NCBI GenBank assembly: GCA_964458015.1 | Contig: CAYWGR010000031.1 | Coordinates: forward strand, 1 to 38,033 | Length of the DNA: 38,033 nucleotides | Direction of reading: 5' to 3' | Source of the DNA: CAYWGR01 sp964458015 | Lineage (GTDB): Bacteria; Planctomycetota; Planctomycetia; Pirellulales; Thermoguttaceae | Shown here: piece after piece, positions 16,276-24,272 of the stretch | Position numbering within the stretch: the stretch's first letter is position 1 | Layout: every line of letters begins with the position of its first letter | Translations under genes and position numbers: made by a program | Notes under the pieces: generated by a model | Told to the model about the DNA's origin: nothing | What the model saw: the letters and a program-made list of their open reading frames with translations, nothing else | Database searches by the model: none

Positions 16276-16352
16276 AAGGGATCACCCTCCTCGGAGCGAA
16301 AGGAACGTTGAAATTGCTGGTATTCACGAAACGAAAAGCGGGATAACCACGG

Positions 16353-16372
16353 CCGCCGGTTTTAGCCGGCGG
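16353..16372. other. REP-like hairpin in the rplL-rpoB gap
   Basis: A 7-bp perfect stem (CCGCCGG with CCGGCGG) around TTTTAG lies 80 bp before rpoB. A weaker relative (GCCAGC, AT-rich loop, GCCGGC) occurs near 23972-23992. It could be a REP-like repeat, an RNA processing site or an attenuator between rplL and rpoB. There is no T-run to make it a standard terminator. Confidence 0.4.
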
Positions 16373-16454
16373 TTCCGCGCTACTGCCTCGGGCCTAGACC
16401 ATCGCCTTGGCGGCGACGGTCGGCAAACGATGACGACTCTCCAGACGCTTACGC

Positions 16455-16868
16455 TTACTTGATCGAAACCGTGCCGCCGGCTTCTTCCAGCTCTTTCTTC
16501 AGCTTCTCGGCGTCTTCCTTCGAGATGCCTTCCTTGATCTTGGCCGGAATGGCCTCGACCAAGTCCTTGGCTTCCTTCAGGCCCAAGCCGGTCGCCGCAC
16601 GTACCACCTTAATCACGCCGATCTTCTTATCGCCGAAACCTTCCAAGACCACGTCAAACTCGGTCTTCTCGGCCGCGGCTGCCACAGCGCCGCCTTCACC
16701 TGCCGGGGCCGCCATCATCACGGCGCCGCCGGCCGCCGGCTTGATGCCGTGGACTTCTTCGAGATAGTCGCTCAACTCTTTGGCTTCTTTCAAGGTCAAG
16801 CTGACAATCTTATCTCCCAACTCTTTCGATAACACGGAAAACTCACGGGTTGCTTCTGCCGTTGCCAT
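16455..16868 (-). CDS. rplL: 50S ribosomal protein L7/L12
   Basis: This 137-residue stalk protein recruits translation GTPases. The N-terminal dimerisation helices come first (residues about 9-45). An Ala/Gly-rich hinge (AAGGAVMMAAPAGEGGAVAAAAE) follows, then the C-terminal domain with EFDVVLEGFGDKKIGVIKVVRAATGLGLKEAKDLVE, the factor-binding surface. Its hinge and N-terminus make it slightly longer than the E. coli protein (121). It sits directly downstream of rplJ with a 140-bp gap. GAAAGGA about 11 bases upstream is the likely ribosome site, which suits a protein needed in several copies per ribosome. Confidence 0.97.
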   Translation of the reverse strand: MATAEATREFSVLSKELGDKIVSLTLKEAKELSDYLEEVHGIKPAAGGAVMMAAPAGEGGAVAAAAEKTEFDVVLEGFGDKKIGVIKVVRAATGLGLKEAKDLVEAIPAKIKEGISKEDAEKLKKELEEAGGTVSIK

Positions 16869-17008
16869 GACGGTCTCGATCCTTTCTCACGCTTGAAGTT
16901 TTTTAGGAAAAACACTCGAGTACGGTAATCATTGCAAATCGAAAAATTCTATCGTTTTGCCGTCCTGACGCCTTCTTCCTCAATTTGCAATTACAATAAT
17001 TCGTCGTT

Positions 17009-17578
17009 CTAGGAAGCCGCCGGTTCCTCGGCCTTCTCTTCCGTTTTCTCTGCGGCTTGCTCTTCGCCTTCGCCGCGCTGTTCGATCTGGCTGGCCAAGG
17101 CACCGCCGACTGAGCCCAACTGGCTCACCAAAGCCGCGCCAGGACTCAATATCTGTCCCAACAAGAGGCTCAACTGCTCGGTGCGGCTGGGCCATTTGCT
17201 GACCTGCTCGACCTGCTTCGAGTCAAGCCGTTCGCCGTCCATGACGCCGCCGCGGGTCTGAAACGCGGAAAATTTGTCGTCCTTGGAAATCTTGACGATT
17301 TCCTTGGCCAAGCTGATGATATCCTCGGAACCCCAGCATACGGCCGCCGTTCCACCCAAGCCGGCGAACAACGGGGCCAGCGGCGTCCCCTCGGTCGCCC
17401 GAGCCGCCATGCTGTTCTTCACGGCCAGGATATGGATGTTTTTGCTTCGCAATTCCGCGCGTAATCGCGAATTGGAATTGGCATCCAAGCCGATTACGTT
17501 GACCAACAGGGCGTCGTGAACGTCCTTCAGCCGCTGGTGAATATCATCGGTAATCAGTTGTTTTACGTACTTGCTCAT
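17009..17578 (-). CDS. rplJ: 50S ribosomal protein L10
   Basis: L10 anchors the L7/L12 dimers to the ribosome. The protein has 189 residues; standard L10 is about 165-175. The N-terminal rRNA-binding domain is clear (VIGLDANSNSRLRAELRSKNIHILAVKNSMAARATEGTPLAPLFAGLGGTAAVCW). The helix that holds L7/L12 follows, then an extra C-terminal tail rich in Glu, Lys and Ala (about 25 residues, EEQAAEKTEEKAEEPAAS). The start has no good Shine-Dalgarno sequence. A strong hairpin lies 26 bases upstream, where other bacteria have the L10-L12 autoregulatory leader. Confidence 0.96.
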   Translation of the reverse strand: MSKYVKQLITDDIHQRLKDVHDALLVNVIGLDANSNSRLRAELRSKNIHILAVKNSMAARATEGTPLAPLFAGLGGTAAVCWGSEDIISLAKEIVKISKDDKFSAFQTRGGVMDGERLDSKQVEQVSKWPSRTEQLSLLLGQILSPGAALVSQLGSVGGALASQIEQRGEGEEQAAEKTEEKAEEPAAS

Positions 17579-17603
17579 GTCAGCTTCGTTTTTCTTGGAG
17601 GCG

Positions 17604-17630
17604 CCATGATCACGATCATCGCAATCATGG
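17604..17630 (-). promoter_or_regulatory. Hairpin in the rplJ leader, possible L10-L12 autoregulation site
   Basis: A perfect 7-bp stem (17604-17610 with 17624-17630) encloses a 13-base loop that itself contains a short palindrome (CGATCATCG). It lies in the 123-bp gap between rplA and rplJ. The position fits the ribosomal protein leader known upstream of rplJ in many bacteria. I cannot confirm the kink-turn of that family by eye. Confidence 0.4.
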
Positions 17631-17701
17631 ATCGGCCGCGCCCTTCATGTTCGACGTCTACGTGAACACGACGCCCGACCGCGACTTTTCTTGGATAATA
17701 A

Positions 17702-18385
17702 CTACGCTTGGATCCTTATGCCGGGGCTCATCGTAGCGCATACCGAAATGCCTTTGACATATTGCCCTCGAACGGCGGCCGGCTTCATGTGGACAATGTG
17801 GTTGATGAAGGCCGTGATGTTCTCGACCAACTTGGGCGAATCGAAACTCAATTTGCCGACCACCGCATGGACGTTGCCGCCGGAATCGTTGCGGAACTCG
17901 ACCTTGCCGGCCTTGTATTCCTTCACGACTTTGCCCACATCCGGCGTAACCGTGCCGGCGCGAGGCGACGGCATCAAGCCGCGCGGACCAAGCACTTTGC
18001 CCAGCGGGCCGACGGCGCCCATCATGTCGGGAGCGGCGATGCACACGTCGAAATCCGTCCAGCCGCCTTTGATCCTCTCGGCCAGTTCGGGACCGCCGAC
18101 TTCATCGGCGCCGGCGGCTTTAGCTTCGTCGATCTTGTCGCCCTTGGCGAACACGATCACTCGCAACGACTTGCCGATACCGTTCGGCAGCACGATCGAC
18201 CCGCGCACGAGTTGGTCGGCCTGCTTGGGGTCGATCCCCAGGCGGATCACGATCTCGACCATCTGGTCGAACTTCGTCGTGTTGAATGTTTTCAGAACCG
18301 GAACGGCCTCGGCCACCGTCAACGTTTTCGTTTGGGGCGGCACCTTTTCGAGCATGGCCGTCATGCGTTTGGCTGTCTTTGGCAT
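17702..18385 (-). CDS. rplA: 50S ribosomal protein L1
   Basis: The protein has 227 residues. L1 forms the mobile stalk at the exit site and in many bacteria represses its own mRNA. The signature LRVIVFAKGDKIDEAKAAGADEVGG, the DFDVCIAAPDMMGAVGPLGKVLGPRGLMPSPRAGTVTPDVGK block and the C-terminal GQYVKGISVCATMSPGIRI are all intact. The N-terminus has a short, Lys-rich lead. The ATG at 18383-18385 is directly abutted upstream by a nine-unit heptamer array and has no Shine-Dalgarno sequence. rplK is upstream (139-bp gap), rplJ downstream. Confidence 0.97.
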   Translation of the reverse strand: MPKTAKRMTAMLEKVPPQTKTLTVAEAVPVLKTFNTTKFDQMVEIVIRLGIDPKQADQLVRGSIVLPNGIGKSLRVIVFAKGDKIDEAKAAGADEVGGPELAERIKGGWTDFDVCIAAPDMMGAVGPLGKVLGPRGLMPSPRAGTVTPDVGKVVKEYKAGKVEFRNDSGGNVHAVVGKLSFDSPKLVENITAFINHIVHMKPAAVRGQYVKGISVCATMSPGIRIQA

Positions 18386-18448
18386 GGCTATCAGCGATCT
18401 GTTATCAGTTATCAGTATTCGGTTTTCGGTATTCCGTGGTCAGCGATC
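18386..18448. repeat. Nine-unit 7-bp array directly before rplA
   Basis: Nine consecutive heptamers, most ending ATC or TTC, can be read without a break (for example AGCGATC, AGTTATC, GGTATTC). They start at the base next to the rplA ATG, on the upstream side of this minus-strand gene. No opposed second half is obvious here. Confidence 0.85.
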
Positions 18449-18524
18449 CATCTCGTGCAGGCGTCTTCGCCAAGGTTGTTTGGCGGTCGCCCCATCAGCA
18501 ACCACTCAACAATGATTCCGTCTT

Positions 18525-18953
18525 CTAATCCTTCAAGACGTCAATTCCCATGCTGCGAGCCGTGCCCTCGACGAGCCGGCGCGCGTGTTCGAGATCTCGA
18601 GCGTTCAGGTCGGCTATTTTCGTTTTGCAGATCTCATCAATCTGGGCTACGGTCACTTTGCCTACTTTTTCCTTGTTCGGCACGCCCGATCCCTTGGCGA
18701 CGCCGGCTGCTTGCTTCAACAGCGCGGCGGCGGGAGGACTCTTCGTAGTGAACTCGAAACTCCGGTCGTTGTAGACCTTGACGATCACCGGAATCGGCAT
18801 TCCGCCGGCATCTCGCGTCCGTTCGTTGAACTGCTGCACGAACTGGCCCAAGTTAATGCCGTATCGACCCAAGGAGGTGCCGACCGGGGGAGCCGGGGTC
18901 GCCTGGCCGCCGGGAACCTGAAATTTCGCTTCGCCTACTAATTGTTTTGCCAT
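18525..18953 (-). CDS. rplK: 50S ribosomal protein L11
   Basis: This 142-residue protein sits at the GTPase-associated centre. The N-terminal PGGQATPAPPVGTSLGRYGINLGQFVQQFNERT contains the proline-rich helix that contacts 23S rRNA and the thiostrepton site. The C-terminal part includes KSPPAAALLKQAAGVAKGSG and ARRLVEGTARSMGI. The frame is open further up to 18992, but MAKQLVGEAKFQVPGG is the family start, so I use 18953. No Shine-Dalgarno sequence is present; heptamer repeats begin three bases upstream. Confidence 0.97.
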   Translation of the reverse strand: MAKQLVGEAKFQVPGGQATPAPPVGTSLGRYGINLGQFVQQFNERTRDAGGMPIPVIVKVYNDRSFEFTTKSPPAAALLKQAAGVAKGSGVPNKEKVGKVTVAQIDEICKTKIADLNARDLEHARRLVEGTARSMGIDVLKD

Positions 18954-18956
18954 AAT

Positions 18957-19030
18957 AGTGGTCGGTGGTCTTTGGTTAGTGCGAAGCCGCAAGCGGCTTT
19001 CTTCTATTCCCTAATCCCTAATCCCTCTCC
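18957..19030. repeat. 7-bp-periodic array and hairpin between nusG and rplK
   Basis: Left units AGTGGTC, GGTGGTC, TTTGGTT (18957-18977) and right units CTATTCC, CTAATCC, CTAATCC (19004-19024) flank a GC hairpin with a 6-bp stem (18984-18999). The right unit is the same word found between rpsL and rpsG, and its complement occurs between ruvA and ruvC. Confidence 0.75.
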
Positions 19031-19740
19031 TACAAAGCCTCGATTTGCCAATATTCCAACTCGACGGGAGTTGAGCGGCCGAAGATGTTGATCATCACCG
19101 TCACGCGGCCGTTCGTCTCGTCGATACTTTCTACCTCGCCTTCGAAATTCTCGAAGGTTCCTTCGTTGATCTTCACGCGATCGCCTTCGCGGAACGCGAT
19201 TTTCAGTTTCGGCGCCTTTTCGCTCTTCTCTTCCTGCTTCGACACGATGCGAGCGACTTCATGCGGCAGCATGGGGCTAGGCCGCCCCGCCGCACCCGTG
19301 AAATCGCCGATGCCCGGCGTTTCTCGAACAAGGAACCACGTGTCGTCGTTGATCTCCATGTGGACGACCAAGTAGCCCGGATAAAGCTTTCGCTTGATGA
19401 CTTTTTTCTTGCCGCCTTTGAATTCCGTGACTTTTTCGGTGGGAACGATGGCGTCGCCGAAAAAGTATTCTAAACCAGCGATGGCGATGCGGCGCAATAA
19501 CCCTTCACGGATGGATTCCTCGCGGTTGCTTTGCACCTTGAGGATGTACCAATCCATCTTGTCGGATTTTTCACCTTTCGCCGGCGCGGTGGGCGCTTCA
19601 ACGACCGGCGCTGGTTGCACCGGCGCTGGTTGCTCCACCACCGGGTTCGGCGCAGAGGTAGCTTCCGCCGGATTGGTTTCCGGAGGCAATTCCGTCGACG
19701 GCTGTTCGCTGGCCATGTTCAGGTCGTCCATCGCACCCAT
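19030..19740 (-). CDS. nusG: Transcription termination/antitermination factor NusG
   Basis: NusG binds RNA polymerase and links it to Rho or the ribosome. The NGN domain starts at DWYILKVQSNREESIREGLLRR and includes YPGYLVVHMEINDDTWFLVRETPGIGDFTG. The KOW domain is at the end (FREGDRVKINEGTFENFEGEVESIDE...VTVMINIFGRSTPVELEYWQIE). An unusual N-terminal extension of about 60 residues rich in Pro, Ala, Glu and Thr precedes the NGN domain. The frame is open to 19791, inside secE. I prefer the ATG at 19740, four bases after the secE stop; ATG codons at 19731 and 19716 are alternatives. Translation coupling with secE is likely. Confidence 0.93.
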   Translation of the reverse strand: MGAMDDLNMASEQPSTELPPETNPAEATSAPNPVVEQPAPVQPAPVVEAPTAPAKGEKSDKMDWYILKVQSNREESIREGLLRRIAIAGLEYFFGDAIVPTEKVTEFKGGKKKVIKRKLYPGYLVVHMEINDDTWFLVRETPGIGDFTGAAGRPSPMLPHEVARIVSKQEEKSEKAPKLKIAFREGDRVKINEGTFENFEGEVESIDETNGRVTVMINIFGRSTPVELEYWQIEAL

Positions 19741-19744
19741 GTCC

Positions 19745-20149
19745 CTAAATACCCAAGCCCCATCGCAATACCACACTCCAGAACACGTCATAGGCCGCCA
19801 AAACGATGGCCAAGGTGAAAATCATCACCAGAACCACCATCGAGGCGCGGTACAGTTCATTTCGTGTGGGCCAAGATACCTTATTCATCTCCGCTTCCAC
19901 GGCGATGAGAAAATCGGCGACTCCGGGGACGTTCATCAAACGGTACGTTCCCCAAACGGACGCCGCCAACAATAAACCAGGCAATCCAAATTGCCACATT
20001 ATTCCCTTGCCAGCCAGTATCGTACTGAGCCGCAATAGGCCGAGCGCGATGGATAGCACCACGGCGGCAAACGTTACCTGCCGCGCGATGCGACCTTGGC
20101 TCCGCTTGTAAATGCCGGCACGCACTAACTCGTTGAAAAACGCGCTCAT
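19745..20149 (-). CDS. secE: Preprotein translocase subunit SecE
   Basis: This is a 134-residue membrane protein, an essential clamp of the SecYEG protein channel. The conserved amphipathic hinge reads FLIAVEAEMNKVSWPTRNEL and is followed by the core transmembrane helix (about 103-122). Two further hydrophobic segments precede it (about 25-45 and 50-68). That gives three helices, as in E. coli, rather than the single helix of the short SecE found in most bacteria. AGGAGG lies 12 bases before the ATG. It sits between tRNA-Trp and nusG, as in many bacteria. Confidence 0.95.
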   Translation of the reverse strand: MSAFFNELVRAGIYKRSQGRIARQVTFAAVVLSIALGLLRLSTILAGKGIMWQFGLPGLLLAASVWGTYRLMNVPGVADFLIAVEAEMNKVSWPTRNELYRASMVVLVMIFTLAIVLAAYDVFWSVVLRWGLGI

Positions 20150-20181
20150 GGGGAAGTTCCACCTCCTCGTTATACAATGGC

Positions 20182-20253
20182 AGGGGCGGGGGGACTCGAA
20201 CTCCCAACCGCTGGTTTTGGAGACCAGTGCTCTACCAATTGAGCTACACCCCT
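20182..20253 (-). tRNA. tRNA-Trp (CCA)
   Basis: The 72-nt cloverleaf has acceptor stem AGGGGTG with CGCCCCT, D arm GCTC...GAGC, anticodon stem CTGGT with ACCAG and loop CTCCAAA, so the anticodon is CCA. The T stem has one A-C mismatch (GGGAG with CCCCC) where U would be usual. CCA is not encoded. It lies 32 bp before secE, transcribed with it. Confidence 0.96.
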
Positions 20254-20278
20254 TAACGAAATACCTAAGGACTTGCGT

Positions 20279-20327
20279 CGAATAGCGAATGTTTGACCGG
20301 CATTCGCCATTCTCGTAATTCCATCAT
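20279..20327. repeat. 7-bp-periodic array between tuf and tRNA-Trp
   Basis: Units CGAATAG, CGAATGT (20279-20292) are followed in step by GCATTCG, CCATTCT (20300-20313). The second pair is close to the complement of the first. It is shorter and less certain than the other arrays. Confidence 0.55.
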
Positions 20328-20350
20328 AGGGATTTCGACGTTTGCCCTTG

Positions 20351-21550
<1,200 letters not shown>

Positions 21551-21752
21551 AGTCTGTGACGTTCTCCCTGCGTTGAATCAATCGAGTCGGTTGAAGGAAT
21601 TTCCAAATAACCGCGAAAATCCGATAACGACATTCTCGCGAACACTACTCTCATGGCCGGAAGTCTTCATCCCCGGCCACATCTCTGTTATCCGAACCTA
21701 GTTGACCGCCCGAAAAAACCATCGCGGTTTCTTTCGACCGGCCGACAAAAGA

Positions 21753-21824
<72 letters not shown>

Positions 21825-21963
21825 CAGCTCTGGCACTGCTTTTCCTTACTCCCAGTCGGCCTACACCTCTCAATGTCCACTTTTTCTGACTTTACAGAAG
21901 GGGGAGAGGAAAAGAAAAGCCCCGCAAGCCGCCCCTTTCCTCTCTCCCTTCCATCCTTAGTAA

Positions 21964-22033
21964 GCGGGTGAAGGGAGTCGAACCCTCGTGAGTAGCTTGG
22001 AAGGCTACCGCTCTACCGTTGAGCTACACCCGC
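21964..22033 (-). tRNA. tRNA-Gly (UCC)
   Basis: 70 nt. Acceptor GCGGGTG with CACCCGC; anticodon stem GTAGC with GCTAC, loop CTTCCAA, anticodon TCC; T stem GAGGG/CCCTT with one G-U pair. Third gene of the tRNA cluster. Confidence 0.96.
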
Positions 22034-22041
22034 ATCAATAA

Positions 22042-22132
22042 AATGCCGAATGTCGAAATTCAAATGACGCAAACCAATCGCCACTCAAGTTCTTTCATTC
22101 GCCACATAAACGTCGACATTCGCCATTTCCGA
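22042..22132. repeat. 7-bp-periodic array between tRNA-Tyr and tRNA-Gly
   Basis: Thirteen consecutive 7-base steps can be read. The left part is AATGCCG, AATGTCG, (AAATTCA), AATGACG; the right part has TTCGCCA at 22098 and again at 22119, with GTCGACA between. The right words are close to the complement of the left ones. The array fills the whole gap between the two tRNA genes. Confidence 0.8.
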
Positions 22133-22133
22133 A

Positions 22134-22215
22134 TGGGGAGTGAAGGATTCGAACCTTCGAAGGCATTGCCATCAGATTTACAGTCTGCCCCCTTTGACCA
22201 CTCGGGAAACCCCCC
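22134..22215 (-). tRNA. tRNA-Tyr (GUA)
   Basis: 82 nt with the long variable arm of bacterial tRNA-Tyr. The acceptor GGGGGGT pairs with ACTCCCC (one G-U), discriminator A. The anticodon loop CTGTAAA gives GTA. T arm GAAGG/CCTTC is perfect. Second gene of the cluster. Confidence 0.96.
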
Positions 22216-22223
22216 CTGCTTAT

Positions 22224-22314
22224 AAACGCAAATGACGAAATCTAAATGACGAACGCCTCCTCAACGCCTAACGCACGCACCTGCCATTCGTCATTGAAAT
22301 TTCGACATTCGTCA
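22224..22314. repeat. 7-bp-periodic array between tRNA-Thr(UGU) and tRNA-Tyr
   Basis: Thirteen 7-base steps in one unbroken phase. The left part contains AATGACG at 22231 and 22245. The right part contains TTCGTCA at 22287 and 22308 with TTCGACA between. TTCGTCA read in tandem contains the reverse complement of AATGACG, so the halves are opposed copies. It is closely related to the neighbouring array at 22042. Confidence 0.85.
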
Positions 22315-22320
22315 TTTTAA

Positions 22321-22392
22321 GCTAGCGGAGGGACTTGAACCCACAACCTGCTGATTACAAATCAGCTGCTCTGCCGATTGAGCTACGCTAGC
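22321..22392 (-). tRNA. tRNA-Thr (UGU)
   Basis: 72 nt. Acceptor GCTAGCG with CGCTAGC; anticodon stem GCTGA with TCAGC, loop TTTGTAA, anticodon TGT; T arm GTGGG/CCCTC with one G-U pair. First gene of the tRNA-tuf-secE transcript. Confidence 0.97.
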
Positions 22393-22420
22393 CGGCTAAG
22401 CCCATCCACGCGAATCTCTT

Positions 22421-22448
22421 AATATAACCAAGCGCAGAGTCCACGCAA
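22421..22448 (-). promoter_or_regulatory. Predicted promoter of the tRNA-tuf cluster
   Basis: On the minus strand, TTGCGT (22443-22448), a 16-base spacer and TATATT (22421-22426) lie about 30 bp before tRNA-Thr(UGU). The -10 is 5 of 6 to consensus and the -35 only keeps TTG. It is the best candidate upstream of the tRNA, tuf, secE, nusG and rpl/rpo gene string. Confidence 0.5.
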
Positions 22449-22928
22449 GGCGGGCACAAGGCAAAAAATCGGCCCCACGAAACGAAAATGGAAAAAAACC
22501 ACCAAAAACCACCCTCGCGAGGCACACAGCAAGGGCCTACGCCACCGCCCAGGAAACACTCCTTGAACCATGCCACCACACAGAGGGGCTCTCCGACAGC
22601 TGCCAAAAAGCCTTTACGATCGCTGCTCTCTATTCACTGTTCCTAACGAATTGGCTGCGTTTTTTCGGAATTTCTTTTTCTTCGACCATCTAGCATGGAT
22701 TCCTTGATACGAGCCCCACAAAAACCACCCCTATTGAGGGTATTTTCTCGGTAATCAAACCAAAACCACCTTAACACACACAGGGCTGTAAGGCTACCAA
22801 CCAAAAAACGTGCTGCCGCTCGGTTGGTTTGGATCCGCTCCCGTTGGTCAATAGACTTTGTAAAAACTTCACAATCTTTGGGGTTAGTAATACAGAAGCC
22901 CCCCCCTTGTTGCGAATCATGGCCGTGA
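22449..22928. other. Non-coding stretch upstream of the tRNA cluster
   Basis: I see no gene here in roughly 480 bases. The word AAAACCACC or a close form recurs about four times (22495, 22503, near 22713 and 22763), giving a patchy A/C-rich composition unlike the neighbours. Open frames here lack ribosome sites and overlap the decayed gene that follows. Confidence 0.4.
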
Positions 22929-23897
22929 TCCATTCCAGGAAGCTTTGGCGACTTGGCCGAGACGATTCTGTCCAATCTCAGCCGCATTGCCCGCGACATG
23001 GACGTTATCGTAGGCATCCCCCGCAGTGGTTTGCTTGCCGCCAATATCCTCTCGCTCTACATGCAGCTTCCGGTAACAAACATTGACGGTCTATCGCAGG
23101 TCGCCTTCTGGGAGGCGGCACCCGCTTGATGTCACGTCAACAATCCGTGGATTTTTCCACCCCTTGAAGGTATTCCTACTCGACGAGAGCGTCAACCTGG
23201 GGCAAGCCATGCCCCGGGTGCGCGAGCAATTGCAGGCCGCCCACTTGCCGCATGACATCACCTTCGGCACCGTCTATGCCACTCCCGAAAGCTGCCATCT
23301 CATCGACTTTCACTTTGACGTGGTTCCTTCGTATCGCGTTTTTCAGGGGAAACTTATGCACCACAACTTACTGAAGCGTTGTTGCATGGATATCGATGAT
23401 GTTTTGTGTCGTGATCCGACAACCGCGGAAAACGACAACGGACCTTGCTATGAAGAATTTCTGTAAAACACATCCCCGTTATTCTTGCCCACCATACCGA
23501 TCGACTGGTTAATAACATGCCGCCGCGAAAAATACCGCAACCTGACCGGCAATGGTTGAAAAAACACGGGATCATTTACCAACAGCTAGTGATGTTGGAC
23601 GAATCCCAAAAACCGCCCCATACCAGCAATAGAACGCATGCGGTCTTGAAGGCAAAAATTTTCACCAAGACAAAGGCAACCTTGTTCATCGAAAGCTGCG
23701 AACCACAGGCCCGCGAAATCGCCAGGCTATTAGGCAAACAAGTTTATTGCGAGGAAACGACTCAAATGCACCCCTTGCCCGCTACCCCAAATGAAAAAAT
23801 TACACTCGACAACCCGCAACTTCGCCACGAACTTGCTGAAATCAAGGCAGCAGAGCCTGGAAGACTGCCCTCCTTCTCCTCCGACTGCGCGCCATGA
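22929..23897 (+). pseudogene. Decayed phosphoribosyltransferase/HAD-type gene
   Basis: Joining frames gives a nearly complete protein. The N-terminal part reads LAETILSNLSRIARDMDVIVGIPRSGLLAANILSLYMQLP. The next part contains the PRTase PRPP-loop equivalent VFLLDESVNLGQAM, then FGTVYATPES and the HAD-like CCMDIDDVLCRDPT. The C-terminal part has QWLKKHGIIYQQLVMLDES, FIESCEPQAREIARLLGK. The reading frame is lost near 23094 (frame change -1), near 23160 in a C-run (-1), at a TAA at 23464-23466 where the family has Leu, and near 23545 (-1). No start codon with a ribosome site remains. The family usually sits in polysaccharide gene clusters, a link recalled rather than searched. Four independent lesions make sequencing error unlikely as the only cause. 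Confidence 0.85.
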
Positions 23898-24272
23898 CGC
23901 GATTCCGAGGCAACCACAATTGACCGCCGCTAGATTTTTTCTCTAGCCCACGCACGGACGTTTTTCTCCAGCCAGCATTTTAAGCCGGCGATGAATCTCG
24001 CGACAAGCTTTTCCTCCAGATTTCCAACATCCTGTGCAATTTCGACTAGTCAGACAATCCGAGATTGCGACATGCTGGGAACCGCAAATGTTATTGACCC
24101 GCGGGACTCGCCTTTATAAACTTCCCTCTGCTTAGCAACGCAATAAGGCTGGTCAACAGCAAGCTTAGATTACGACAGAACGCCAATTCCCCGTTGACAA
24201 GTGGATACAATAAAGCTCAGGCATTTCATGCGCCATCGGCAGCACATACTTGCCCAAATTGTGAGGAATGCT
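23898..24272. other. Non-coding stretch before the methyltransferase
   Basis: I see no gene in these 375 bases. A hairpin with a 6-bp stem and a T-rich loop lies at 23929-23947, and a weak REP-like hairpin near 23972-23992. The promoter of the methyltransferase is presumably here, but I could not place it. Confidence 0.4.

Noticed and set aside
22449..22928. CRISPR-like A/C-rich repeated words
   Set aside because: The recurring AAAACCACC word is short, irregularly spaced, and lacks conserved repeat length and spacers. No cas gene is nearby.
22643..23044. A 133-codon minus-strand open frame
   Set aside because: It overlaps and runs opposite to the decayed phosphoribosyltransferase sequence, whose translated residues are clearly family-like.
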